From NCBI GenBank assembly GCA_903881425.1, contig CAIRTF010000114.1, positions 1-64,000 of the forward strand: a stretch of DNA of 64,000 nucleotides. Reading direction: 5' to 3'. The stretch is from an uncultured Chitinophagaceae bacterium (GTDB lineage Bacteria; Bacteroidota; Bacteroidia; Chitinophagales; Chitinophagaceae). The position numbers and the translations under genes are program-made. The notes under the pieces are model-generated. The model was not told the origin of the DNA and did not search any database. It saw only the letters and a program-made list of their open reading frames with translations. This document shows positions 17,858-26,244 of the stretch, piece after piece. Within the stretch, counting starts at the first letter, position 1, and each line of letters opens with the position of its first letter.

Positions 17858-19297
17858 TCAGAAACGAACTAATAATGCGAGAATCACTCTTGCTTCCGAG
17901 TTAGCCAAATCGGGTTGCCATCCACCCCAACTGCTTAGTGGCGGAGCAATGGATGCGCCGCTGGAAGTATAAGTATATCCACCGGTATTTGTATAGCCGG
18001 TTGGTGAAGTAACACCACCATGACCGGCAAAATATCCATTCAATGCTGTTGTACCGGGTGCTGCACCAATATTTATTACATTTCGATAAACATATTCAAA
18101 ACGTAAAGTCATGTTTTGATTGATTAAATAATCAAACGTAGTAGAAAAGTCTATTGCATTAAAAGTAGAACCTGGTCCGGTTTGTTGCTGAAACAAAGTA
18201 TCAGCATAACCTGTTGGTGCCAGTACTAAATACTGACCGGGATTGTGCATATAACCGCCACCAATATTCCAGGCAAGTTTTTCTCCAAACCAAAAACGAT
18301 TATAGATCATTCCGCTGATAAAATTTTGTGCAGTAGTACCTTTTCTTTTTCCGAAAGCACTAACACCATCTCCGTTTTCAAAACCAAAATCGCCTGTTAT
18401 ACTGAATGCAGCTTTGGTTATGAATTTACTTTTGGGTCGATTAATGTAACGTAACTGAAAACTATTATCGCTGTGAAAACGATAACGGTTTGGTGCACCC
18501 TGGTCGTCTTTTCCATAATAGCCATTAAATACATAATCAATAGTTTCTTTGGGCCTATAATAAATTGAATATCCGCAACCAGGAGAATAATTGAACATGC
18601 CATAGCTCTGCCATCCGTTAATCAACCAAAACTCTATTTTTAATTTATCGCTTGGGAAAGTTTGCAATCTTAAACCATTAAAGAACCAGGGGGTATTGTC
18701 TGATGTGTACGAAGGTTGATAACTCCAGTTTTCAAAATTATTATAGGAACATAAACCGATATACGACATAAATATACCCGCATCTAAATTAATACCGTGC
18801 CACTTGTCCCAATGATAACCTGCATAAGCTTCACTTATATATCGGTAAATAGTTTGCAGATCATACTGTCCTTTGTAAGAACTTCCATCATTTCGAGGAA
18901 CAACAGTAGATCGTGTACCAAACTGCATCAATATTCTTCCCCGAATATTATTGTAATGAATATCTCCGCCAAAACCTAAAAATGAAAGTTGTAATTCATT
19001 ATTTCTTGCCAATGCAGTAGAACCAACAACCGTATTATCAATAGGGTTGTTAAAAGAATGCGTGGTATTCAGGTCAAGAGTAATGTCACCGGTAAAATAT
19101 TTTGTTTCAATCATTGGTGTACTTGTTTTGCGGCTCGTTCCGTTTAACCAAGAAAAATCTCCGAAAGCAAAAGGCTCGCTGGCTTGGGATTTAGGTAAAA
19201 TGACTGTTGTATCTTTTTTATTTAACGAAGAATCTTTTTGAGCACTTGTTTTGAATACAAAGAATATTGATAAAATAGATATGAGTATTTTTTTCAT
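17858..19297 (-). CDS. Outer-membrane beta-barrel porin (OmpL/bbp2-like)
   Basis: A 479-residue protein from ATG 19297 with signal peptide MKKILISILSIFFVFKTSAQ. The rest is a long barrel with many aromatic-flanked strands (FWFNGLRLQTFPSDKLKIEF, NFISGMIYNRFWFGEKLAW) and a C-terminal strand ending in VRF, the usual barrel-insertion signal. It fits the putative beta-barrel porin-2 family often encoded next to kdp genes in Bacteroidota. Its position directly after kup suggests it provides an outer-membrane path for the transported ion. The longer frame with an upstream start would overlap a candidate small gene and lacks a proper signal at its N-terminus. Confidence 0.8.
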   Translation of the reverse strand: MKKILISILSIFFVFKTSAQKDSSLNKKDTTVILPKSQASEPFAFGDFSWLNGTSRKTSTPMIETKYFTGDITLDLNTTHSFNNPIDNTVVGSTALARNNELQLSFLGFGGDIHYNNIRGRILMQFGTRSTVVPRNDGSSYKGQYDLQTIYRYISEAYAGYHWDKWHGINLDAGIFMSYIGLCSYNNFENWSYQPSYTSDNTPWFFNGLRLQTFPSDKLKIEFWLINGWQSYGMFNYSPGCGYSIYYRPKETIDYVFNGYYGKDDQGAPNRYRFHSDNSFQLRYINRPKSKFITKAAFSITGDFGFENGDGVSAFGKRKGTTAQNFISGMIYNRFWFGEKLAWNIGGGYMHNPGQYLVLAPTGYADTLFQQQTGPGSTFNAIDFSTTFDYLINQNMTLRFEYVYRNVINIGAAPGTTALNGYFAGHGGVTSPTGYTNTGGYTYTSSGASIAPPLSSWGGWQPDLANSEARVILALLVRF

Positions 19298-19308
19298 TTT
19301 AGTGAATT

Positions 19309-19425
19309 TTATTTGGAGAAAAACAAACTGGCTTTTATGTAAACTGTAATAATAATAGTTAGGATTATTATCCAAATGATAATAATGCCAATCAGATCTT
19401 TGATATATTGTTTTTTATTTCCCAC
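19309..19425 (-). CDS. Candidate single-helix membrane peptide between kup and the porin
   Basis: A 38-residue frame starting GTG at 19425 and ending TAA at 19309: a charged head (GNKKQYIKDL), one very hydrophobic helix (IGIIIIWIIILTIIITVYI) and a short basic tail. The frame stays open upstream to 19458, where ATA-Lys-Asp overlaps the kup stop codon, but there is no ATG. The gap of 147 nt between kup and the porin is otherwise empty. Small one-helix subunits such as KdpF accompany potassium pumps, so a Kup-associated peptide is a reasonable guess. The start codon and its reality are uncertain. Confidence 0.4.
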   Translation of the reverse strand: MGNKKQYIKDLIGIIIIWIIILTIIITVYIKASLFFSK

Positions 19426-19444
19426 GTAGTTGGGAATTTCTTGT

Positions 19445-21418
19445 TTAGTATCTTTTATGATCCACTCTTTTCAACGGAATATTTGTTACCGGCGCCACCA
19501 CTAAAGGGATTTTTTCAATAGCAGTATCTGCTTCTTCTAAACCAAATGCTTTTTTATCTGATTGTGCCATTGCATGAATGGTGAAATAAGCATTCAGTAT
19601 AAACCCTTCGCCCACCGAAAATTCATTTTCTACAGAAAGGAATCTTTGCAATACCACATATCTGATATCTGCTGTGGTGTTGTGTTTGTTCAACGGCAAT
19701 GATTCGTAATAAGTGGGTAAGTGATGATTTTGTTCTTCTGCCAATTCCTGTAATATTTTTTTGAAGAATAAACTGATGCGAGGTTCTACGCGAAAACCCA
19801 ATCGCAAATCTATTCTCATGATTTTATCATGCTCAATTTCCAAAACATTATATTCCAATGTATAGGGTTCATCTGTTCGATCAATATGAATAAACCAATA
19901 TACATCTGCCCGTTTTGGTTTCTTAGAAAGAATAGAGTCCATAATTCTCTCTTCAATACTTTTAGGATTATTTGCTTTTGTGAGATAAACCAAATGCGTT
20001 GCATATTTTGGCTCTTCTGTTCTTTCACTTAATGATCTTAGAAGCGGTACATATTGTACGATGTTTTCAAAATGTAAAAACCGATTGGTAATTTTTCTTG
20101 CCCTGTACCAGATATACATGATGAAGACCAGTGTTATTTCGAAGATCAGGAACATCCATCTTTGTAAAATCTTTGCAGCATTGGCTAAAAAGAAAGAAAA
20201 CTCAACAGTAATAAAAACAAGCAGTATCAATAACACAATCGGTTGTGCCCACTTTTTTACAAACTTCATAAAATAAAACATCAAGGTGGTGGTCATCAAC
20301 ATAGTAATGGTGATGGAGAAGCCATACGCTGCCGACATTGAATCGGAATCTTTGAAATATAACATCATAGCAATACAGCCCACCCATAATATCCAGTTAA
20401 TACTGGGAATATAAATTTGTCCGCGTATATCTGTTGGATATTTAATAGTAATACGCGGCCAGAAATTTAAACTTACTGCTTCACTGATTAATGTGAAGGA
20501 TCCGCTGATTAAAGCCTGACTGGCAATTATGGTTGCAAAAGTGGCAATAATAATTCCGGGTAGTAAAAACCAATGCGGCATTAATTCAAAAAAAGGATTG
20601 GCATCTCCCAATAAATTTTTGCCACTGTGCAATAACCATGCTGCCTGACCAAAATAATTAGCAACTAAAGCAATTTTTACAAAGATCCAACTTACCTGAA
20701 TATTCTTTTTACCGCAATGACCCAAATCGCTGTATAATGCCTCTGCACCAGTGGTACAGAGAAATACGGCGCCTAATAATATAAACCCATGAGGATAATG
20801 CACCAATAAATTATAGGCGTAATATGGATTGAATGCCGCTAATATTTGCGGATAATCAGTAATGTGTATGATACCTAAGAACATGATCATGGTAAACCAG
20901 ATTAACATCATGGGCCCAAAAGAACTGCCTACTACTTTAGTTCCGAATTGCTGAAATATAAAAAGCAATGAAAGGATACCTATTACAATGCTTATTGTTA
21001 ATGAATGACCGGGAATAATAATTTTTTCTAAACCTTGAACATCTTTCAAACCTTCAATGGCGGATGCAACAGAAATGGGTGGCGTAATAATTCCATCAGC
21101 TAATAGTGTTGCGGCTCCTAATATAGCAGGAAAAAATAACCAATGTCTGTAACGCCATACCAATGCATATAAAGAGAAGATACCACCTTCACCTTTGTTA
21201 TCCGCTTGCAGTGTTAATAAAATATATTTAAAAGTAGTTTGTAGAGTTAATGTCCAAAAAACACAGGAGATTCCGCCATACACTAATTCTTCAGTAATAG
21301 GTCTATCCCCTATGATCGATTTAAAAACATATAATGGCGAAGTGCCAATATCGCCGAAAATAATTCCCAGTGTTACCAGTAACCCGGCCGCTGAAACTTT
21401 TTTTAGATTAGGACTCAT
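19445..21418 (-). CDS. kup: KUP/HAK/KT family potassium transporter
   Basis: A 657-residue inner-membrane transporter. N-terminal LVTLGIIFGDIGTSPLYVFKSI is the family signature, and about twelve hydrophobic helices follow to about residue 440, then a 215-residue cytosolic tail. It imports potassium by proton symport. It starts with ATG and is separated from the upstream response-regulator gene by a terminator, so it has its own promoter. A candidate sigma-54 promoter lies 45 nt upstream. It heads a unit with the small peptide, the porin, a secreted protein and a histidine kinase. Confidence 0.93.
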   Translation of the reverse strand: MSPNLKKVSAAGLLVTLGIIFGDIGTSPLYVFKSIIGDRPITEELVYGGISCVFWTLTLQTTFKYILLTLQADNKGEGGIFSLYALVWRYRHWLFFPAILGAATLLADGIITPPISVASAIEGLKDVQGLEKIIIPGHSLTISIVIGILSLLFIFQQFGTKVVGSSFGPMMLIWFTMIMFLGIIHITDYPQILAAFNPYYAYNLLVHYPHGFILLGAVFLCTTGAEALYSDLGHCGKKNIQVSWIFVKIALVANYFGQAAWLLHSGKNLLGDANPFFELMPHWFLLPGIIIATFATIIASQALISGSFTLISEAVSLNFWPRITIKYPTDIRGQIYIPSINWILWVGCIAMMLYFKDSDSMSAAYGFSITITMLMTTTLMFYFMKFVKKWAQPIVLLILLVFITVEFSFFLANAAKILQRWMFLIFEITLVFIMYIWYRARKITNRFLHFENIVQYVPLLRSLSERTEEPKYATHLVYLTKANNPKSIEERIMDSILSKKPKRADVYWFIHIDRTDEPYTLEYNVLEIEHDKIMRIDLRLGFRVEPRISLFFKKILQELAEEQNHHLPTYYESLPLNKHNTTADIRYVVLQRFLSVENEFSVGEGFILNAYFTIHAMAQSDKKAFGLEEADTAIEKIPLVVAPVTNIPLKRVDHKRY

Positions 21419-21462
21419 AGCAATAAATATTTAAACAGTAGTGATGATGTTCATTTATTTGT

Positions 21463-21479
21463 TGCTAATTGAATACCAA
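21463..21479 (-). promoter_or_regulatory. Candidate sigma-54 (-24/-12) promoter of kup
   Basis: On the minus strand TTGGTATTCAATTAGCA has GG and GC separated by exactly 10 nt, as required for -24/-12 elements (consensus TTGGCAC-N5-TTGCA). It lies 45 nt before the kup ATG. The neighbouring gene encodes a sigma-54 activator. The match outside the invariant bases is only moderate. Confidence 0.45.
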
Positions 21480-21507
21480 TATTGTGGAGATTTGAATTAT
21501 GACATTG

Positions 21508-21530
21508 AAATGCTTACAGACAAAGCATTT
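21508..21530. promoter_or_regulatory. Palindrome upstream of kup, candidate activator site
   Basis: Perfect 8-bp arms AAATGCTT / AAGCATTT separated by 7 nt. It lies about 30 nt upstream of the candidate -24 element. A further half-site TATGCTTT occurs at 21551-21558. This could be the binding site of the sigma-54 activator encoded next door. Confidence 0.45.
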
Positions 21531-21568
21531 TAAACCGAACATATATTTTCTATGCTTTAAATAAAACA

Positions 21569-21597
21569 AAAAACCCTTTCAAAATGGAAGGGTTTTT
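21569..21597. terminator. Terminator after the sigma-54 response-regulator gene
   Basis: Stem AAAAACCCTT / AAGGGTTTTT with a 9-nt loop, A-rich before and T-rich after on both strands. It closes the regulator gene on the minus strand, 16 nt after its stop. Confidence 0.8.
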
Positions 21598-21612
21598 GTC
21601 AAAATGGAAGAG

Positions 21613-22959
21613 TTAAGGAATTTTATATTCTTCAATCTTTCTGTATAAAGTGGTTAATCCAATGTTCAGCAACTTAGCAGCTTCTGTTTTGTTGCCATTT
21701 GTGTAATTTAATACTTTTTGAATATGTAACTTCTCAATACTTGCCAGAGAAAATGCAGATATCAAATTGTTGCTATTAACAGGTGTTGATGATTGTATTT
21801 CTAAAGGCAAATTATCTACGGATAAAATATTAGTATCTGCTAAAATAACGGCACGTTCAATTACATTTTTTAATTCACGAATATTACCGGGCCAATTATA
21901 TTGTTGTAATGCACTAATACATTCATTACTGATAGTGATATTCGTTTTTTTTATTTTGATTGCAAATAGATTGGAAAAATGATTTGCTAATAATTCAATA
22001 TCACTTGTTCTCTCTTTTAACGATGGCAAATGAATTTGAAATGCAGCCAAACGATAAAACAGATCTGCTCTGAAATGATTTTTCTGAATTTCTTCTTCAA
22101 TGTTTTTATTAGTAGCAGCAATGATGCGGACATTTACTTTAATGGTTTTACTATCGCCTACTCTTAATAATTCCTGTGTTTCTAAAACGCGTAATAATTT
22201 TGCCTGCAACTCTATAGGCATTTCTCCAATCTCATCTAAAAAAATAGTACCGTTATTCGCTTCTTCAAACAATCCTTTTTTATCTTTTGAATTAGCGCCT
22301 GTAAATGCACCGGCTTTATAACCAAACAATTCGCTTTCCAAAAGTTCTTTGCTAAATGCGCTGCAATTCAATGCAACAAACGGTTTGCTGTTTCTATTGC
22401 TGTTTTGATGAATGGCTTGCGCAAAAACTTCTTTTCCGGTTCCGGTTTCTCCCAGCAATAAAACACTCGTATCGGTCAGTGAAACTTTTTTAGCTAATTC
22501 AATAACATGTAAAATGTTTTTTGATCTGCCAATGATATTATCAAAAGAATATTTATTACTTATTTTTTTCTCTAATTCAGTAATGCGTTTTGATAAATTT
22601 ACTTTATCAATAGCTCGATATAATAAAGGAATAATTTTATTATTGTCATCTCCTTTGGTAATATAATCGAATGCACCATTCTTTATTGCCTGAACTCCGT
22701 CAGCGATATTTCCGTAAGCGGTTAATGAAATAATTTCTGTTTGAATTGATTTTCTTTTGATCTCTTTAATTAATTCTACGCCATTGCCATCCGGTAATTT
22801 TACATCGCATAAAACAACGTCAATTGTATGGCTATCAAATTTTTTTAAAGCGGTTTTGCAATTCGCTGCTTCTGTTACTTCAAATCCCTCTAAACTAATA
22901 ATGCGAGATAATAGACTGCGCAATTTTTCTTCATCATCAACAATTAAAATTGTGTTCAC
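21613..22959 (-). CDS. Sigma-54-dependent response regulator (NtrC type)
   Basis: A 448-residue activator: receiver domain (1-120, phosphorylatable Asp about 52 in VVLCDVKLPDGNG), AAA+ domain with Walker A GETGTGKE, sigma-54 contact loop GAFTGA and SFGNI-type NWPGNIRELKN, then a Fis-type HTH (GNKTEAAKLLNIGLTTLYRKI). It starts with GTG. It lies upstream of kup on the same strand but is cut off from it by a terminator. With the kinase at 15555 it would form a two-component system controlling sigma-54 promoters such as the one in front of kup; this pairing is an inference. Confidence 0.93.
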   Translation of the reverse strand: MNTILIVDDEEKLRSLLSRIISLEGFEVTEAANCKTALKKFDSHTIDVVLCDVKLPDGNGVELIKEIKRKSIQTEIISLTAYGNIADGVQAIKNGAFDYITKGDDNNKIIPLLYRAIDKVNLSKRITELEKKISNKYSFDNIIGRSKNILHVIELAKKVSLTDTSVLLLGETGTGKEVFAQAIHQNSNRNSKPFVALNCSAFSKELLESELFGYKAGAFTGANSKDKKGLFEEANNGTIFLDEIGEMPIELQAKLLRVLETQELLRVGDSKTIKVNVRIIAATNKNIEEEIQKNHFRADLFYRLAAFQIHLPSLKERTSDIELLANHFSNLFAIKIKKTNITISNECISALQQYNWPGNIRELKNVIERAVILADTNILSVDNLPLEIQSSTPVNSNNLISAFSLASIEKLHIQKVLNYTNGNKTEAAKLLNIGLTTLYRKIEEYKIP

Positions 22960-23016
22960 TTTGTATACATTGAATGAATAAAAGTAGATAAAAATATAAT
23001 GAAGAGGATAGGATGC

Positions 23017-24489
23017 CTATTTCAATTCAACAGCCTGACTGATATTATTATTAATGTCTATTGCACAAACAAACAATCGGTCTGTTACATCTGCCACAGA
23101 TTTGCTTCTGTTATAATTTATTTTTTTATCTGCAGTCATTACATCAATTAATGTGGCATAATCCAAATTCAGCTCCACTTTTTCGGGAACCACAAAAATG
23201 GCAAAGGCTTTTATTTTTTTATCGCCTTTATAAGTAATGGTAAATGTTTGATCTTTATTTTTCTCAACTAAAGGTTTCATTGGTGCAACACTATCTATCC
23301 AAGGCATTGCAGGAATTAAAGCAGGCAGCGCATAATAATTCATTTGTAGACTATCGCTCCAGCCATTCAAATTTCGCTCTACATTTTTACTGCTAAAGAA
23401 AATACTTCCTTGTGTGGTTGTATATTTGCGTAAGTCTTTTATTTGATTGGGCAATTCATTTTTATCCTTCCACGCTGCATTGCTTCCTGCTCTGTAAACA
23501 CCATGACCAATATATAAATGCCTGCCGTAACTATGTTTGTTCCACCAATCGAGCAAAATATTATAATCGCAAAGTTTATGTCCTTTCTCCCAATATAATT
23601 GCGGTGCTACATAATCAATCCAACCTTTTTGCAACCACAATAAAATATCGGCATACAAATCGTCGTAATTGGTTTGCCCGGCTTTGGTTTCGCTTCCGTT
23701 AATGTCTTTGTCCTTATTGCGCCAAACACCAAACGGACTAATACCAAATTTTACTCTTGGATTATTCATGCGAATGATTTCAGCAATTTGTTTGATGATG
23801 CTATCGCAATTACTTCTGCGCCATGTTTCTTTATCCAAGCCTTTTCCATATTCGCGAAATGTTTTTTCATCTGGAAATTCTTTTCCGGTAATGCGATAAG
23901 GATAAAAATAATCATCCATATGAATGCCATCCACATCATATTTCGTTACAATATCTTTTACAATGCGAGTAACATAATTTCTTACTTCTTGCAATGCAGG
24001 GTTAAAATATTTTTTATCACCATAAACCAAAAACCATTCGGGATGAATTTTTGTAACATGCGAAGGAGCAATGGTAGAATTTTTTAAATTGAATACTGCA
24101 CGATACGGATTTAACCATGCATGAAATTCCATTCCGTGTTTATGAGTTTCTTCAATCATGAACTGAAGTGGATCGTAATAAGGATAAGGTGGTGTTCCTT
24201 GTTTGCCTGTTAAAAATTCACTCCATGGTTCATATTGTGAAGGATAAAATGCATCTGCAGCAGGACGAATCTGCACAATCACTGCATTCATTCCGTTTTG
24301 TTTATGAATATCAAGAATATGAATGAACTCAGCTTTTTGTTCATTGACACTTAGATCTTTTTTGCTGGGCCAATCAATATTATCCACTGTAGCAATCCAT
24401 ACTGCACGAAATTCAAATTTTGGTGATAGTTGTGCAAAAGTGAAGAGGGAAAAGTGAAAAGTAAATAATGCAAAAATTATTTTTTTCAT
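23017..24489 (-). CDS. GHL10-type glycoside hydrolase (YngK/DUF187 family), secreted
   Basis: A 490-residue protein from ATG 24489 with signal peptide ending in FTFAQ. The TIM-barrel carries family marks: FRAVWIATVDNIDWPSKK, IVQIRPAADAFYPSQYEPWS, HAWLNPYRA, VDGIHMDDYFYPY and KFGISPFGVWRNK. Relatives act on peptidoglycan-derived or other cell-wall glycans as lytic glycosidases. The signal-peptide region is encoded by a repeat rich in CTTTTCACTTTTC (24436-24462). It stands 58 nt upstream of the response-regulator gene on the same strand. Confidence 0.88.
   Translation of the reverse strand: MKKIIFALFTFHFSLFTFAQLSPKFEFRAVWIATVDNIDWPSKKDLSVNEQKAEFIHILDIHKQNGMNAVIVQIRPAADAFYPSQYEPWSEFLTGKQGTPPYPYYDPLQFMIEETHKHGMEFHAWLNPYRAVFNLKNSTIAPSHVTKIHPEWFLVYGDKKYFNPALQEVRNYVTRIVKDIVTKYDVDGIHMDDYFYPYRITGKEFPDEKTFREYGKGLDKETWRRSNCDSIIKQIAEIIRMNNPRVKFGISPFGVWRNKDKDINGSETKAGQTNYDDLYADILLWLQKGWIDYVAPQLYWEKGHKLCDYNILLDWWNKHSYGRHLYIGHGVYRAGSNAAWKDKNELPNQIKDLRKYTTTQGSIFFSSKNVERNLNGWSDSLQMNYYALPALIPAMPWIDSVAPMKPLVEKNKDQTFTITYKGDKKIKAFAIFVVPEKVELNLDYATLIDVMTADKKINYNRSKSVADVTDRLFVCAIDINNNISQAVELK
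24436..24462. repeat. AAAAGTGAA-type tandem repeat forming a signal-peptide core
   Basis: Imperfect tandem copies of AAAAGTGAA-(GAGGG) on the plus strand. Read on the coding strand they give FTFHFSLFTF, the hydrophobic core of the GHL10 signal peptide. The same motif type occurs between genes at 40681-40750. Confidence 0.5.
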
Positions 24490-24588
24490 GTATCGGAGAT
24501 AATTCAATGAAATAAGATTAGTTGATGGCTCCATAACGTAATTAGTTAACAAATCGTACATCTTCTAGCGTAAATCATAGAATAATGA

Positions 24589-25620
24589 TTAATCTTCCCA
24601 AACCTTTAAGCCTTCGCTGCAATTGGCGCAGATATCAATGTTTTTGCGGCTTTGCATCAATTCTCTTCTAAACTGTTTATAATTATCGTTATTCCAAACT
24701 TCTTTGAAAGATTGTGTTTGTAAATTTCCTAATTGGTGGGTGGCATCTTTATCAAAACAGCAAGGCACCACCAAGCCATCAAAAGTAATCACATTACCTT
24801 GCCACAATTTCCAGCAATGATTGCCTAATCCGCTTTTGCTTTTCATAATGCCGTTAGCATCTTTCTGGTAACGACTGTATTTATCAATGCTTGGAATCAA
24901 TTGATGCGGATCATTTTCAAAATCATATACCTGTGCTGTTTTAAAACGAACCTGATCAACACCAATCTCTTTTGCTAATTTTTTGACAGCTTCAATTTGA
25001 TGTTCGTTTGGTTTCACCACCAGGAATTGAAAAAATATAAATGGTGTTTTGCTCTTCAATTCTTTTTTCCATTTCACAATATTTTTTGCTCCTTCCAAAA
25101 CTTTATTCAGGTTACCGCCCACACGATATTGTTCATAAACATCTTGTGTGGTGCCATCAATCGAAATAATTAATCTATCCAAACCGCTCTCTACAGTTTT
25201 CTTTGCTTTCTCGTCCGTTAAATAATGTGCATTGGTAGAAGTGGCAGTATAAATGCCTTTATCATGTGCATATTTTACCATCTCTAAAAAATCAGGATTA
25301 AGATATGGCTCTCCCTGAAAATAAAAGATGAGGTACAATAGTTCTTTATAAATATCATCAATCGTTTTATTGAAAAAACTTTTTTCCAACATACCGGTTG
25401 GTCTGGTGAAAGAGCGTAAACCGCTGGGACATTCGGGGCAACGCAAGTTGCATGAAGTAGTTGGTTCAAAAGAGATAGACATTGGATAGCCCCATTGAAT
25501 AGGGTTGCCGGTTAATTTACTCCACTGATAACTGCTTAAAACTTTCAATGCATTCCATGCACGCCGTGGTGTTATTTTAGAAATAAAATTGAAACTGTCT
25601 TTTAAATTAAAATAGGGCAT
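24589..25620 (-). CDS. Radical SAM protein with SPASM-like C-terminal domain
   Basis: A 343-residue enzyme. The SAM-binding [4Fe-4S] motif is CNLRCPEC (C-x3-C-x2-C) at about residues 57-64 with a preceding SFEPTTS. A second cysteine group at the C-terminus (HCWKLWQGN, VVPCCFDKD, DICANCSEG) fits a SPASM/Twitch extension that holds auxiliary clusters. The substrate is not evident: no precursor peptide was seen beside it, and the N-terminal 45 residues suggest a member of the widespread stand-alone group near glycan-modification genes. It starts ATG and has its own 235-nt upstream gap. Confidence 0.88.
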   Translation of the reverse strand: MPYFNLKDSFNFISKITPRRAWNALKVLSSYQWSKLTGNPIQWGYPMSISFEPTTSCNLRCPECPSGLRSFTRPTGMLEKSFFNKTIDDIYKELLYLIFYFQGEPYLNPDFLEMVKYAHDKGIYTATSTNAHYLTDEKAKKTVESGLDRLIISIDGTTQDVYEQYRVGGNLNKVLEGAKNIVKWKKELKSKTPFIFFQFLVVKPNEHQIEAVKKLAKEIGVDQVRFKTAQVYDFENDPHQLIPSIDKYSRYQKDANGIMKSKSGLGNHCWKLWQGNVITFDGLVVPCCFDKDATHQLGNLQTQSFKEVWNNDNYKQFRRELMQSRKNIDICANCSEGLKVWED

Positions 25621-25740
25621 AACTAAATGTAAAAATAAGACTAGGGCAATATTTAAATTTTATTACAGTAATATCTTTCCTGAATCGAAACAATAATTTG
25701 CTTGAATAAAATCATTTATATATGCTATAAGTTAAAATTA

Positions 25741-25758
25741 GTTGATATAAGTATCAAC
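25741..25758. promoter_or_regulatory. Palindrome GTTGATA-N4-TATCAAC
   Basis: Perfect 7-bp arms with a 4-nt spacer. It lies between the divergent radical SAM gene and the 25856 gene. On the plus strand a run of eight T follows after 6 nt, so a weak terminator is also possible. Its spacing differs from the FNR-like sites nearby. Confidence 0.4.
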
Positions 25759-25803
25759 CAGGATGTTTTTTTTACAATCTTTTGACAGGAATCAATGTGA
25801 GAT

Positions 25804-25817
25804 ATGACAAATATCAG
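25804..25817. promoter_or_regulatory. FNR/CRP-like site upstream of the 25856 gene
   Basis: ATGACAAATATCAG contains TGAC-N4-ATCA, the TGA-N6-TCA spacing of CRP/FNR operators. Its centre (25810.5) lies 29.5 nt before the -7 element TATTTTTG (25840-25847). That places it near -41.5 relative to the predicted start, the class II activator position. Confidence 0.55.
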
Positions 25818-25839
25818 TGGAAACTCTATTACAGGCGGA

Positions 25840-25847
25840 TATTTTTG
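25840..25847 (+). promoter_or_regulatory. -7 promoter element of the 25856 gene
   Basis: TATTTTTG matches TAnnTTTG. No -33 TTTG is present at the usual distance; the FNR-like site occupies that place, as expected of a class II activated promoter. Transcription would begin only a few bases before ATG 25856. Confidence 0.5.
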
Positions 25848-25855
25848 TTTGTAGT

Positions 25856-26236
25856 ATGAATATTGTTTTGGAAGATACTATGCATTTGTCTGATGTTTAT
25901 GAGGCATTCAATCATTTATTTCCTTTTCTAAGAATTGAATTTTTTGAAAAGAGAAATAGTGGAGCAGTGCTGCGTCGTTTTGTAAACGAAGCTCAAAAAA
26001 CTTTGAAGGAATTTAAATACCCTTATGCAAATGGGCGAAAACTTGTTATTTCACCCAATACAACCGTGCAGGAATTAGATAAAATGTTTACTGAAACCTA
26101 TGCTTTACAGTTACAAGTATTTCGAAAATCAGGAAATATTTGGTTAGAAACAACAGTTACTGATAACTGGACATTGGAAGAACAAAATGAACAGGGCGAA
26201 GCCATCACCGCTCAGATGAATAGAAACAAATTGTAA
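25856..26236 (+). CDS. Conserved protein of unknown function at the edge of the respiration island
   Basis: A 126-residue soluble protein from ATG 25856 (an ATG at 25880 is the alternative and would leave a normal leader). Visible features are FNHLFPFLRIEFFEK near the start and a C-terminal stretch LQLQVFRKSGNIWLETTVTDNWTLE; no cysteines in the mature part and no membrane helix. I do not recognise a named family. An FNR-like site and promoter precede it, and it converges with the receiver-CRP gene (8 nt between stops), which suggests control by that regulator. Confidence 0.7.
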   Translation: MNIVLEDTMHLSDVYEAFNHLFPFLRIEFFEKRNSGAVLRRFVNEAQKTLKEFKYPYANGRKLVISPNTTVQELDKMFTETYALQLQVFRKSGNIWLETTVTDNWTLEEQNEQGEAITAQMNRNKL

Positions 26237-26244
26237 TCTTCTTA

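Noticed and set aside
23674-24087. Frame of 137 codons opposite the GHL10 gene
   Set aside because: Composition reflects the complementary strand of a real gene; no family motif.
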